From assembly GCF_024347215.1 (NCBI RefSeq), contig NZ_AP025282.1, forward strand, positions 4,402,001 to 4,466,000: a DNA stretch of 64,000 nt, read 5' to 3'. Of this stretch, positions 1-7,954 are shown one piece after another. Position 1 is the first letter of the stretch. Each line of letters opens with the position of its first letter. Both the position numbers and the translations under genes were made by a program. Below the pieces are notes generated by a model. It did no database searches. It saw nothing but the letters and a program-made list of their open reading frames with translations, and had not been told where the DNA came from. This DNA comes from Aliamphritea ceti (GTDB taxonomy: Bacteria; Pseudomonadota; Gammaproteobacteria; Pseudomonadales; Balneatricaceae).

Positions 1-37
1 TTGAGAAATACCTGCAACTTAAGATGAGGAGTTAATG

Positions 38-1210
38 ATGGATCCCCATATTGTTGAGTGGTTAAACCTGGCGGTTCGCTGGGTACATATGATCACCGGC
101 GTTGCCTGGATAGGTGCGTCCTTTTATTTTGTCTGGCTGGAGAACCATCTGGAACGCAGTAATCCCCGCGAAGGATTATCTGGCGATCTCTGGGCGATTC
201 ATGGCGGCGGGATTTATCATCTGGAAAAATACAAACTTGCACCACCACAAATGCCGGAGAAACTTCACTGGTTTAAGTGGGAAGCCTACGCAACCTGGTT
301 ATCAGGTGTCACTCTGCTGGCCGTGGTTTACTACCTTAACGCTCAGTTATATCTGGTTGCACCAGGCTCAGACTTAAGCTCTGCTGCTGCTATTGGCATC
401 GGTGTTGCCAGCCTGATTGCCGGTTGGTTTATCTACGACCTGCTATGCGACTCACCACTGGGTAAGAAACCTGCACTGCTCGGCGCAATACTCTTTGTGT
501 TACTGATTGCCGCAGCCTGGGGACTTTCACAGATATTCAGCGGCCGTGGCGCTTTCATTCATGTCGGCGCGATCATAGGTACAATCATGGTCGGTAACGT
601 ATTCCGCACTATTATGCCGGCGCAGCGGGCGCTGGTAAGTGCGATAGAAGCCGGACAGCAGCCAGATCCGTCTTTGCCAGCAAAAGGCTTACTGCGTTCA
701 CGCCATAACAACTACTTCACGTTGCCGGTACTGTTCATCATGATCAGTAACCACTTCCCAAGCACTTATGGCCACGAATATAACTGGTTAATTCTTGCTG
801 GCATTGCAGCAATCAGCGTACTGGTACGCCATTACTTCAACACCCGCCACCTGACGCAAAAGTTTGCCTGGACCTTACCGGCTGGCGCGCTCGGTATGAT
901 CTGTCTGGCATTTGTTGTTGCCCCTAAACAGAACCAACAGGACAGCGCTAATGTCAGCGCACAGGTGGTGCATGAAATCATCAGCGAACGCTGCAGTGTC
1001 TGCCACTCAAACACGCCAAGCTACCCGGGCTTTACCAGTCCACCAGCAGGTTTTGTATTAGATACTATTGAACAGATTTCACAGAAGTCGGCACAGATAA
1101 CTGCTCAGGCAATAACCACTAAAGCAATGCCACTGGGGAATATTACCCAGATGACCCAGGCAGAAAGAGATCAGATTGCCGCATGGATCAGTGCCGGCAA
1201 ACCTGAGTAA
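38..1210 (+). CDS. puuD: Urate hydroxylase PuuD with C-terminal cytochrome c domain
   Basis: Integral membrane urate oxidase of the PuuD family, which opens purine-ring catabolism by oxidising urate to 5-hydroxyisourate and passes electrons to a fused cytochrome c. About eight hydrophobic helices fill residues 1-300, beginning with the family-typical WVHMITGVAWIGASFYFVWL. A single c-type heme site CSVCH lies near residues 320-324, with a candidate distal Met in TKAMPLGN near 365. Two ATGs are in tandem (35 and 38); the second is better spaced from GAGGAG at 26-31. A frame upstream reads EKYLQLKMRS and stops at 33-35, overlapping the start, so an upstream gene may be translationally coupled, but too little is visible to name it. 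A terminator follows. Confidence 0.87.
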   Translation: MDPHIVEWLNLAVRWVHMITGVAWIGASFYFVWLENHLERSNPREGLSGDLWAIHGGGIYHLEKYKLAPPQMPEKLHWFKWEAYATWLSGVTLLAVVYYLNAQLYLVAPGSDLSSAAAIGIGVASLIAGWFIYDLLCDSPLGKKPALLGAILFVLLIAAAWGLSQIFSGRGAFIHVGAIIGTIMVGNVFRTIMPAQRALVSAIEAGQQPDPSLPAKGLLRSRHNNYFTLPVLFIMISNHFPSTYGHEYNWLILAGIAAISVLVRHYFNTRHLTQKFAWTLPAGALGMICLAFVVAPKQNQQDSANVSAQVVHEIISERCSVCHSNTPSYPGFTSPPAGFVLDTIEQISQKSAQITAQAITTKAMPLGNITQMTQAERDQIAAWISAGKPE

Positions 1211-1244
1211 CAGCGTTTAAACCAGAAGGCGATAGCCAACTTAT

Positions 1245-1274
1245 GGTGCTTCTTAACAGAAGCACCTTTTTTTT
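1245..1274 (+). terminator. Rho-independent terminator after puuD
   Basis: A perfect 8-bp stem GGTGCTTC / GAAGCACC with a 6-nt loop is followed directly by eight T residues. It sits 35 nt after the puuD stop and separates it from the convergent TRAP block. Confidence 0.9.
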
Positions 1275-1302
1275 CGCTTCAGATAACCTATCTAAAACAG
1301 CT

Positions 1303-2061
1303 TTATTCATACGCAGTAAAACCCTGCAGCCAGCCGGGGAAAATCTTTAACAACTTCTTCCTGCTACGTGACCCATCAGACAAACCAAGAAATGCATTAC
1401 GGCAGGCCGAAAACGTAGCCGGTGATAAATCCCGGCTCCACAAACCTCCAGCCTCAACCGACTCACTCTCTCCCAACACGAGTAAATCATTTGCCAGACG
1501 CCACTTTTCTGCCAGAGGAGTCGCAATCACTGCTGCAAAAACATCTTTATGTAGCAGCAAAGACATTGCGCCAACGTTAGTTCGGGTAAAGGTAATTCTG
1601 TCTCGATTGTGTTCAACACCATGCTTCAGAAACATATCCTGAGCGAGCTGATATCCGGTTATAGAATAAGGGGATAAAAATGCTATACGTACATCATGTA
1701 GTGCCTTCAGATCAGGTACTGCTGTAGAGCCTCGCACCAGCACACTGCTTGAAAGAGCTAAATCGTTAAGTACCTTAACCTTTAACAACGGCTGGTATGA
1801 TGTGCCAAAGTCATGCTCTAACGCGGTAAAAACGAGCTCGGCAGTCAATGGTTCAGGAAATTCTGCTGCCGTTTTAACTGCTGATACCGGGCAACCATTG
1901 CTATTCAGATAATGGCTAAAATCATTCAGCCGACGGCCGGATATTGCCCCACCTTCTGCGGAGTTAATAAACAGGGTCAGAGGCTCCGCAGCAGATACTT
2001 CAACAGAAAGACTACTCAGGCACGCCAACAGACAAAGCACAGCTTTACTCATAACATTCAC
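1303..2061 (-). CDS. PhnD-like periplasmic binding protein
   Basis: Exported protein with a signal peptide (MSKAVLCLLACLSSLSVEVSA, probable cut before AEP) and a fold resembling the PhnD / phosphate-phosphonate type-2 binding proteins, with segments such as LKALHDVRIAFLSPYSITGY, LLLHKDVFAAVIATP and FSACRNAFLGLSD. No ABC permease or ATPase lies nearby, so an uptake role is not supported. It is the last gene of the minus-strand TRAP block, behind a second DctP-type protein, and could instead present a ligand to the DctB-like kinase (inference). Either of two nearby Met codons (residues 1 and 4) could be the start. Length is short (about 250 aa) for the family. Confidence 0.65.
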   Translation of the reverse strand: MNVMSKAVLCLLACLSSLSVEVSAAEPLTLFINSAEGGAISGRRLNDFSHYLNSNGCPVSAVKTAAEFPEPLTAELVFTALEHDFGTSYQPLLKVKVLNDLALSSSVLVRGSTAVPDLKALHDVRIAFLSPYSITGYQLAQDMFLKHGVEHNRDRITFTRTNVGAMSLLLHKDVFAAVIATPLAEKWRLANDLLVLGESESVEAGGLWSRDLSPATFSACRNAFLGLSDGSRSRKKLLKIFPGWLQGFTAYE

Positions 2062-2240
2062 CGTAATCTACAACGCTAAGATTTAACCGAAATATTATGC
2101 GAACCGGACTTTTCCACCTATGCGCCAGATCAGGCAAAATCTTTTTGATGCTACTTATTAAGTGAACCTGGATTAATGCCACTGATTTAGCGGTCACATA
2201 TACCGCCAGAGAATTATCATTCAGAACCAAACGATATAGT

Positions 2241-3296
2241 TTATTGACGGCTGGCTTCAGCCCTCAGACCCAGGATTTTTCCAACGGTACGGTTCCAGTT
2301 TGCGGCACATTCAGGCCCGCATCTGCCGGCCCAGCGAGGCAAAATAACATCCGCAGCAACCTTATCCCGAATTATCAGATCTGATGCTGCAGGCTCAGCC
2401 AGTGTCATGCCGCCAACCTCACCCAGCTCACAGGGACCTGTGGATAAACACGCCAGTGCTATCGCGTCTTCTGTTGCAGTTTCCTGCCACATACGCTCGG
2501 TCAGTGTGGCAACTTCCTGTTGAAGCAGAGCTTTTTGAGGCTCACTCAGCAAATTCCATTTAGCTATATTCATTGCGCCAAAGGCTAAGCCCCACCCAAC
2601 CCGTAACGTAAAACCATGCGAGGCAACTTTATATAGCTCACCGGTATAGGCCGACATAGTGCCGGTTATAACACAGTCGAAAACACCTTTTTTCATTGCC
2701 TCAGAAACATCATGAAAAGGGGCACTGACCGGAATTGCGCCTACCCCTTCAACGAAGTCCCCAAGGGTCGTTAAATACACCCGAATACGTTTACCACGCA
2801 GGTCTTCAATACTGTTAACCGGGCTGTTGCACCAGATCATCTGACTGGGAAAGGGATATAGCATCATCAGCTTAGCATTGTATTTTTCTTCAAAAGCACG
2901 CGCCAGTGTTGGAAAATAAGCATTCGCAACCTGCTTTTGAACGGCAATATTCTGCACCAATGATGACAAATCAGCCCCTTCAAAAATCTCACTTTCAGGC
3001 ACTACATAACCAGGTAAACCAAACGCGAAATCAAACACCCCATTCTTCACCAGACGCATGATTTCATAACCCCGCAACCCCAGCTCTGTTTGCGGTTTTA
3101 TTTCACCAATTATCTGGCCATCAGATACGGAAGCCATATGCTGATTCCAAAACGGCCCTTCATGCTTCTGGTAATTCGTAAAATATCCCCAGGTACCAAC
3201 CGCTTTAATGATGATAGTGTCATTAGCCAGCAACTGGCTACAAAACAACCAGCCTGCCAGCAACGGTATAACAAGATATTTTTTACTCAGTTTCAT
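2241..3296 (-). CDS. Second TRAP-type (DctP family) solute-binding protein
   Basis: A 351-residue DctP-family periplasmic protein with an N-terminal signal peptide (MKLSKKYLVIPLLAGWLFCS, cut near LLA-NDT). The conserved mid-protein DctP segment is recognisable: LRGKRIRVYLTTLGDFVEG, then GAIPVSAPFHDVSEAMKKGV and FDCVITG, with the ligand-binding Arg expected in KRIRV. Unlike the paralogue at 5415-6401 it has several cysteines in its C-terminal third (ACLSTGPCELG, RCGPECAAN), suggesting disulfides. It lies downstream of dctM beyond a long RNA stem-loop and has no permease of its own. It may be an alternative binding protein for the same permease, or a sensor accessory for the adjacent kinase. 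Confidence 0.8.
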   Translation of the reverse strand: MKLSKKYLVIPLLAGWLFCSQLLANDTIIIKAVGTWGYFTNYQKHEGPFWNQHMASVSDGQIIGEIKPQTELGLRGYEIMRLVKNGVFDFAFGLPGYVVPESEIFEGADLSSLVQNIAVQKQVANAYFPTLARAFEEKYNAKLMMLYPFPSQMIWCNSPVNSIEDLRGKRIRVYLTTLGDFVEGVGAIPVSAPFHDVSEAMKKGVFDCVITGTMSAYTGELYKVASHGFTLRVGWGLAFGAMNIAKWNLLSEPQKALLQQEVATLTERMWQETATEDAIALACLSTGPCELGEVGGMTLAEPAASDLIIRDKVAADVILPRWAGRCGPECAANWNRTVGKILGLRAEASRQ

Positions 3297-3325
3297 AGCA
3301 GTAACGGCCCTTTATACTCACGGTA

Positions 3326-3373
3326 ACTCTGGATAATGCCGGGCTCAGTCAGATATCCCGGCTTATCCAGAGT
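3326..3373 (-). other. Long 17-bp stem-loop between dctM and second dctP
   Basis: Arms ACTCTGGATAA-t-GCCGGG (3326-3343) and CCCGGC-TTATCCAGAGT (3357-3373) pair over 17 bp with one bulged base and a 13-nt loop. There is no T tract on the transcribed minus strand, so it is not a standard terminator. It probably works as an mRNA stabiliser, processing site or attenuator between the permease genes and the orphan binding-protein genes. Confidence 0.75.
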
Positions 3374-3412
3374 AGCTATTATCAAGTCAGTTAGCCATTG
3401 CCGAAAGCCCCG

Positions 3413-4717
3413 TTAACTGCTCATCAGCGTTGGCAAATACAGCACAATCGATGGGAATACAGAGATCAGTACTATGGCAACCGCGATCATAAAAAAGAAT
3501 GGCAACGCAGCTTTTGCGACATACAGAATATTCTTCCCGGTCAGAGCCTGAATAACAAACAGGTTAAAACCTACCGGCGGTGTAATTTGTGACATTTCCA
3601 CCACCAGTACCAGAAAAATACCGAACCAAATCAGGTCAATATTCGCCTGTGTGACCATAGGCAACACCACTGACGTGGTAAGTACGATGACGGATATTCC
3701 ATCCAGAAAGCAGCCCAACACCACAAAAAATACTGTCAGACAGATAATCAGCTGTACTGTCGATAATCCCTGCTCAGCAATCCAGCCCGCCAACGCGTTC
3801 GGAATGCCAATAAAGCCCATCGCCAGCGTCAGAAAATGCGCGCCGATCAGTATCAGCCCCAACATGCATGAGTTCTTTACCGCACCGGCAACGCTGTCGA
3901 TAAAGCCCTGCCAGGTAAAACTGCCCAATACTGCAGACAATAAAAAAGCTCCCGCCACACCAAACGCTGCGGCTTCTGTCGGCGTCGCCACGCCCTGATA
4001 AATAGACCCCAACACGCCACCAATGAGCATAACAATTGGTATCAGCTTGGTCAGCGCCTGGAATTTGTCCCGGGTGCTATATTCGACCTCATCTGCCACT
4101 TTTGCAGTTCGCCCCTTGAGAACAGTCCAGCCGATGGTAAACGCCATAAATAAGCAGATCAGTACCAGACCGGGAAACACTCCGGCCAAAAACAGACGCG
4201 CAATAGATACCTCCGCTGATACGCCATAGACGATCAGAATAATTGACGGCGGTATCAGCAGTCCCAGCGTACCAGAACCTGCCAGTGTGCCGATCGCCAT
4301 AGTGTCATCATAACCACGCTTAGACAGCTCCGGCAGTGTCATTCTGCCAATGGTTGCAGCCGTCGCGGCAGAAGATCCGGACACCGCTGCGAAGATTCCG
4401 CAGCTGAGTATATTTACATGCAGCAGCTTACCCGGCAGCTTTGATAACAGCGGTGAAAGCCCTTCAAATAAATCCTGTGACAACCGGGTACGGAATAATA
4501 TTTCCCCCATCCAGATGAACAGAGGTAAAGCCGTCAGCGACCAACTGGTTACAGCACTCCAGGAAGAAGTTCCGAGTAACAGTCCGATGCTTTCATTGCC
4601 AATCAGGCTCAAACCAATAACCGAAAGTCCGGTCAGGGTAAGTGCCACCCAAACGCCACTGGTGAGCATTAGCAACATGCAAACCACCAGAATAATGCCT
4701 GTCATTGTCATATCCAT
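3413..4717 (-). CDS. dctM: TRAP transporter large permease (DctM)
   Basis: A 434-residue polytopic inner-membrane protein, the sodium-driven transport subunit of a TRAP system. About 12 hydrophobic segments and the family's typical stretches are visible: LPLFIWMGEILFRTRLSQDL, SGSSAATAATIGRMTLPELS, GTLGLLIPPSIILIVYGV, TPTEAAAFGV near mid-protein and PPVGFNLFVIQALTG near the C-terminus. Full length for the family. It starts 3 nt after the dctQ stop, so the two are co-translated and probably act as a QM pair with the DctP at 5415-6401. The substrate cannot be read from sequence; C4-dicarboxylates or other organic acids are typical. Confidence 0.93.
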   Translation of the reverse strand: MDMTMTGIILVVCMLLMLTSGVWVALTLTGLSVIGLSLIGNESIGLLLGTSSWSAVTSWSLTALPLFIWMGEILFRTRLSQDLFEGLSPLLSKLPGKLLHVNILSCGIFAAVSGSSAATAATIGRMTLPELSKRGYDDTMAIGTLAGSGTLGLLIPPSIILIVYGVSAEVSIARLFLAGVFPGLVLICLFMAFTIGWTVLKGRTAKVADEVEYSTRDKFQALTKLIPIVMLIGGVLGSIYQGVATPTEAAAFGVAGAFLLSAVLGSFTWQGFIDSVAGAVKNSCMLGLILIGAHFLTLAMGFIGIPNALAGWIAEQGLSTVQLIICLTVFFVVLGCFLDGISVIVLTTSVVLPMVTQANIDLIWFGIFLVLVVEMSQITPPVGFNLFVIQALTGKNILYVAKAALPFFFMIAVAIVLISVFPSIVLYLPTLMSS

Positions 4718-4720
4718 GTT

Positions 4721-5257
4721 CTACTCTCCACTTTCCAGCGCAGCTTCATGGCTGATATAACCCGGCGTGTTACCACGCAATGCAGTGAAAAAATTATCTG
4801 CTACTGCGATCAACAGAAACAGTGATCCCAATGCCATTGGCATTTGTACCAGCCACAACGGCATCACCAGATAGGTGTCAGTTACATCATCGTAGGCATA
4901 TGACTCATACACCGTATAAAGGGTGTACCAGGCAGAATATCCAACAATCAGTAAAGCAACGCTGATGTTCACCAGCTCCAGCCAACGGCGGGTAACGCCT
5001 CTCAGGCGAGACAACAAAATGGTTACCCGGATATGCCCACCAGCATTAAAGGTATAGGCCAGGCCAAAGAAAATTGTGGCTGATAACAACCAGCCGGCGA
5101 AGTCTTCCGAGGAAGGAATAATCACACCGAAAATACGGGCAACAATTTGCGCCAGAATTAACAGCGTCATTACCACCAGACAGCTGCCTGATAAAACAGC
5201 AGAAGCTAAATAGAAGTAATGTCTTAGAGTTTGCATATTATTATTTTTACCCGACAT
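4721..5257 (-). CDS. dctQ: TRAP transporter small permease (DctQ)
   Basis: A 178-residue four-helix membrane protein, the small subunit that docks with DctM. Helices lie roughly at residues 14-35, 50-70, 90-112 and 132-155. Typical DctQ features are the polar gap after helix 1 (RIFGVIIPSSEDFAGWLLSA) and FFGLAYTFNAGGHIRVTIL. Met-1 (MSGKNNN) or Met-8 (MQTLRHY) could be the start. It lies 157 nt downstream of dctP, a gap holding a hairpin, and directly before dctM. Confidence 0.9.
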   Translation of the reverse strand: MSGKNNNMQTLRHYFYLASAVLSGSCLVVMTLLILAQIVARIFGVIIPSSEDFAGWLLSATIFFGLAYTFNAGGHIRVTILLSRLRGVTRRWLELVNISVALLIVGYSAWYTLYTVYESYAYDDVTDTYLVMPLWLVQMPMALGSLFLLIAVADNFFTALRGNTPGYISHEAALESGE

Positions 5258-5373
5258 CTTTACCTGACCTGAGCATCCGTAAGGCGCTGTACTTCATTCT
5301 GCTTACTTAAGAAAACTGTTAGCAAAACACCAGTGCCTTACATATTCAGGCCATAAAAACGGAGTGATGTTTA

Positions 5374-5392
5374 CCCGTGAGTGCAGCACGGG
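5374..5392 (-). other. Hairpin in the dctP-dctQ intergenic region
   Basis: CCCGTG (5374-5379) and CACGGG (5387-5392) form a 6-bp GC-rich stem with a 7-nt loop, without a following T tract. In TRAP operons dctP is usually made in excess of dctQM, and a stem-loop here could stabilise the upstream mRNA or attenuate readthrough (inference). Confidence 0.5.
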
Positions 5393-5414
5393 CGACATCA
5401 GTTAAACAGCATGA

Positions 5415-6401
5415 TTAAAGTGCTTTGTAAGTATCAAAGACCGACTGGCCAGAACTTCCGGCTTCATTCAGCCATTCGCTGATCATAGTATCGCCGATCT
5501 GACGCATTTCAGTTTCAAGCTGCGCGCTTGGTGCAGTAACAGTCATGCCGTTCTCTGCCAGAGTATTGGTATGCTCTACCGCCAGTTTCCGCCCCAGCGC
5601 CCAGCCATTTTTTTCTGCATTAGCTGCAGCTGTCAGAATGACTTGCTGAGTGTCGGCATCCAGTCGGTCGAACATCTTCTTGTTGGCAAACACCATGTTC
5701 TTAGGAATCCAGGCATGGATAGTGGTGAAATTAGAAATGTAATCCCAGCTCTGACTGTTCACTCCTGTGCTGGGAGAAGTAACCATGGCATCAATAGCAT
5801 TGGTGGTGAATGCCTGTGCAACATCACTGAAAGGGATATTTACCGGGGTTGTACCCATCAGATCTGCCAACCGTGAAGTCGTTGGGCTATATGAACGCAT
5901 TTTCAAACCGCTCAGATCAGCAAGGCTATTAACTGCTTTATTCGAATAAAGGTCCTGAGCCGGCCATGGAGAGGTATACAGCAGGATCAGGTTCTCTTTC
6001 GCCAGCGCTTCGCTCAGTGCAGGCTTCGATGCCTGATAGAGTTTTTCTGCACTGTCGAAATCAGTTGCCAGAAACGGAATGTTATCCAGCTTAAAGATTG
6101 GATTAATATTACCCAGGCGGCCGATAAATACTTCGCCTATCTGTACCTGACGGGTTTTAACCGCCCGGTGAATTTCCGGATGCTTAATTAACGAGCCACC
6201 GGAATGAACATTGATGGTTAGCTTGCCAGCCGAGTTGGCACTCACTTCTTCAGCAAAGCCGCGTGCTACCTGAGTCTGATGCGTACCATCGCCATAAGGC
6301 GTAGGCATTTCCCAACGGGTTTCAGCATAACTGCCGGCTGCCGTTCCCAGGGATAATACCGACGCCAGCATTAACGCTGCTTTTTTGGTTACAGATTTCA
6401 T
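5415..6401 (-). CDS. dctP: TRAP transporter solute-binding protein (DctP)
   Basis: A 328-residue periplasmic binding protein with a signal peptide ending near AAGSYA-ETR. The N-terminal RWEMPTPYGDGTHQTQVARGF and the mid-protein LSGLKMRSYSPTTSRLADLM with GTTPVNIPFSDVAQAFTT are DctP hallmarks; the Arg in KMRSY is the expected carboxylate-binding residue. It heads the dctPQM transcription unit. Its leader carries GGAG eight nt before ATG, a sigma-54 promoter 63-77 nt upstream and two activator palindromes beyond that, so expression should depend on the DctB/DctD-like pair encoded directly upstream. This is the main transport binding protein; the paralogue at 2241-3296 is accessory. Confidence 0.92.
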   Translation of the reverse strand: MKSVTKKAALMLASVLSLGTAAGSYAETRWEMPTPYGDGTHQTQVARGFAEEVSANSAGKLTINVHSGGSLIKHPEIHRAVKTRQVQIGEVFIGRLGNINPIFKLDNIPFLATDFDSAEKLYQASKPALSEALAKENLILLYTSPWPAQDLYSNKAVNSLADLSGLKMRSYSPTTSRLADLMGTTPVNIPFSDVAQAFTTNAIDAMVTSPSTGVNSQSWDYISNFTTIHAWIPKNMVFANKKMFDRLDADTQQVILTAAANAEKNGWALGRKLAVEHTNTLAENGMTVTAPSAQLETEMRQIGDTMISEWLNEAGSSGQSVFDTYKAL

Positions 6402-6463
6402 TATTATTCTCCAAAGTTAAGGTTAATTAGCGATACCAATGGCATGTGCTGATTACCTATATG

Positions 6464-6478
6464 GCAAAGCTTGTACCA
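6464..6478 (-). promoter_or_regulatory. Sigma-54 promoter of dctP
   Basis: Read on the minus strand the site is TGGTACAAGCTTTGC, matching the consensus TGGCACG-N4-TTGC with the invariant GG and GC exactly 10 nt apart. Transcription would begin near 6452, leaving a leader of about 50 nt before the dctP start. The adjacent NtrC-family activator gene and tandem palindromes upstream support the call. Confidence 0.85.
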
Positions 6479-6551
6479 ACTCTGAAAAATATTTTTTATC
6501 TGTTCAAAAACAAAAAGTTATCAACAACCGAAGAAAACATAAAAAGCATGA

Positions 6552-6571
6552 CTGAGTCACTTTTGACACTG
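6552..6571. promoter_or_regulatory. Upstream activator site 1 (imperfect palindrome)
   Basis: CTGAGTCA-CTTT-TGACACTG is an imperfect copy of the perfect palindrome centred 34 bp away. It lies about 75-105 bp upstream of the -24 element, the usual distance for an NtrC/DctD-type dimer site. Confidence 0.72.
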
Positions 6572-6585
6572 CATATCTATCGCCA

Positions 6586-6605
6586 CTGAGTCACTTTTGA
6601 CTCAG
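6586..6605. promoter_or_regulatory. Upstream activator site 2 (perfect palindrome)
   Basis: CTGAGTCA-CTTT-TGACTCAG has perfect 8-bp arms around a 4-nt spacer. It overlaps the last codons and stop of the activator gene. Two copies 34 bp apart (about three helical turns) suit two activator dimers on the same DNA face. Confidence 0.8.
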
Positions 6606-7954
6606 TCATCCAAAAAAGTCTGACGCTCAAGCCCATACTTCTTCATTCTCAGGTAAAGCTTCTTGCGGGGAATACCTAATGCGTTAGCGGTTTGCTCTGC
6701 ATGGCCGTTATTCGCTTTCAGTGCAGCAAAAATCAGCTCCCTCTCATAGCTTTCTACCCGCTCATCAAGACTGCCATCAGTGAATTCAACTACCGGGCTG
6801 ACATTATCAATGGTGAGCCCCAGCGCCCAACGCTCAGCTGCATTCTGTAATTCCCTCACATTCCCCGGCCAACTTTGCATGCTCAACTGCTGCAGTAACA
6901 AAGCAGGTACCGGTCGGCTGTCCCGGCTAAACCGCTGAGCAGCACGGTCCACAAAATGAGAAAACAGTAAGGGTATATCTTCTTTCCGCTGATCAAGACA
7001 AGGGATTTCCAGGCCCGCTACATTCAGGCGATAATAAAGGTCATCCCTGAAGTCACCGGCATCAGCAGCTTCACGCAGATCTACCTTTGTAGCTGCCAGT
7101 ACCCGAATATCCACTGCGATATCGGCATTGCCGCCTAAACGCTGTAACACCCGCTCCTGCAGCACACGAAGTAAACGAACCTGGAGTGAGGCCGGCATAC
7201 TTTCTATTTCATCCAGAAACAGCGTACCGCCACTGGCGTATTCTATTTTACCAGTGCGCCGTTTCTGGGCCCCTGTAAAAGCGCCCGCTTCATGGCCAAA
7301 CAATTCGCTTTCAATGACCGATTCAGTCAGTGCTCCGCAATTTAGCGCCACAAACGGCTTTTTTGCCCGCGGGCTAAAGTCATGCAAACATCTGGCAACA
7401 ACCTCTTTTCCCGTTCCTGTAGCACCATTGATAATCAGATCTACATCCACCTGTGCTAACTGCAATACCGTTTCACGCAGCCGCCGGATAGATTGCGTCT
7501 GGCCGACTAAGCGCTTATCAATTTCATGCTGGCCTTCGATCACTTTTCTCAATGAACGATTTTCCAGCACTAGCTGACGCTTTTTCCAGGCACGCTGAAC
7601 AGTGTTCAGATGATGTTGCGGATCATCGGTTTTCTCCAGAAAGTCATAAGCCCCCATACGGATTGCCTGAATGGCAATTGCTATATCAGAGTGACCGCTA
7701 AACATGATCACAGGGATTTCCGGATCAATCTCCAGCACCTGCTCCAGTACTTTAAGGCCATCCATAATGTCCATGCGCACATCGCAGATAATCACCCCCT
7801 GCCATGCCACTGAGCAAACAGCCATAGCTTCCTGTGGGCTTTCAAATGCAACAGCGCTATACCCTTCCAACTGAAGGGTCTGAATCATTGATTCACGAAC
7901 GATCTCTTCATCGTCAATAACGATTACCTGGCCATCAGTCATGGCAGTACTCAT
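6602..7954 (-). CDS. DctD-like sigma-54-dependent response regulator
   Basis: A 450-residue NtrC-family activator in three parts. The receiver spans about 9-122, with acidic pocket near D14/D15, phospho-acceptor D58 in IICDVRMD and K108; the usual K-P is K-T here. The AAA+ domain spans about 145-380, with Walker A GATGTGKE (177-184), sigma-54 contact loop GAFTGA (224-229) and Walker B TLFLDEI (244-250). A Fis-type helix-turn-helix covers about 405-447. Its start overlaps the kinase stop by 4 nt, so the two are translationally coupled. It most likely binds the two palindromes at 6552-6605 to activate dctP. The presence of GAFTGA argues it is a true sigma-54 activator. Confidence 0.93.
   Translation of the reverse strand: MSTAMTDGQVIVIDDEEIVRESMIQTLQLEGYSAVAFESPQEAMAVCSVAWQGVIICDVRMDIMDGLKVLEQVLEIDPEIPVIMFSGHSDIAIAIQAIRMGAYDFLEKTDDPQHHLNTVQRAWKKRQLVLENRSLRKVIEGQHEIDKRLVGQTQSIRRLRETVLQLAQVDVDLIINGATGTGKEVVARCLHDFSPRAKKPFVALNCGALTESVIESELFGHEAGAFTGAQKRRTGKIEYASGGTLFLDEIESMPASLQVRLLRVLQERVLQRLGGNADIAVDIRVLAATKVDLREAADAGDFRDDLYYRLNVAGLEIPCLDQRKEDIPLLFSHFVDRAAQRFSRDSRPVPALLLQQLSMQSWPGNVRELQNAAERWALGLTIDNVSPVVEFTDGSLDERVESYERELIFAALKANNGHAEQTANALGIPRKKLYLRMKKYGLERQTFLDD

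Noticed and set aside
2045..2230. A 61-codon minus-strand frame before the PhnD-like gene.
   Set aside because: It overlaps the start of the PhnD-like gene, has no recognised motif and no clear ribosome site.
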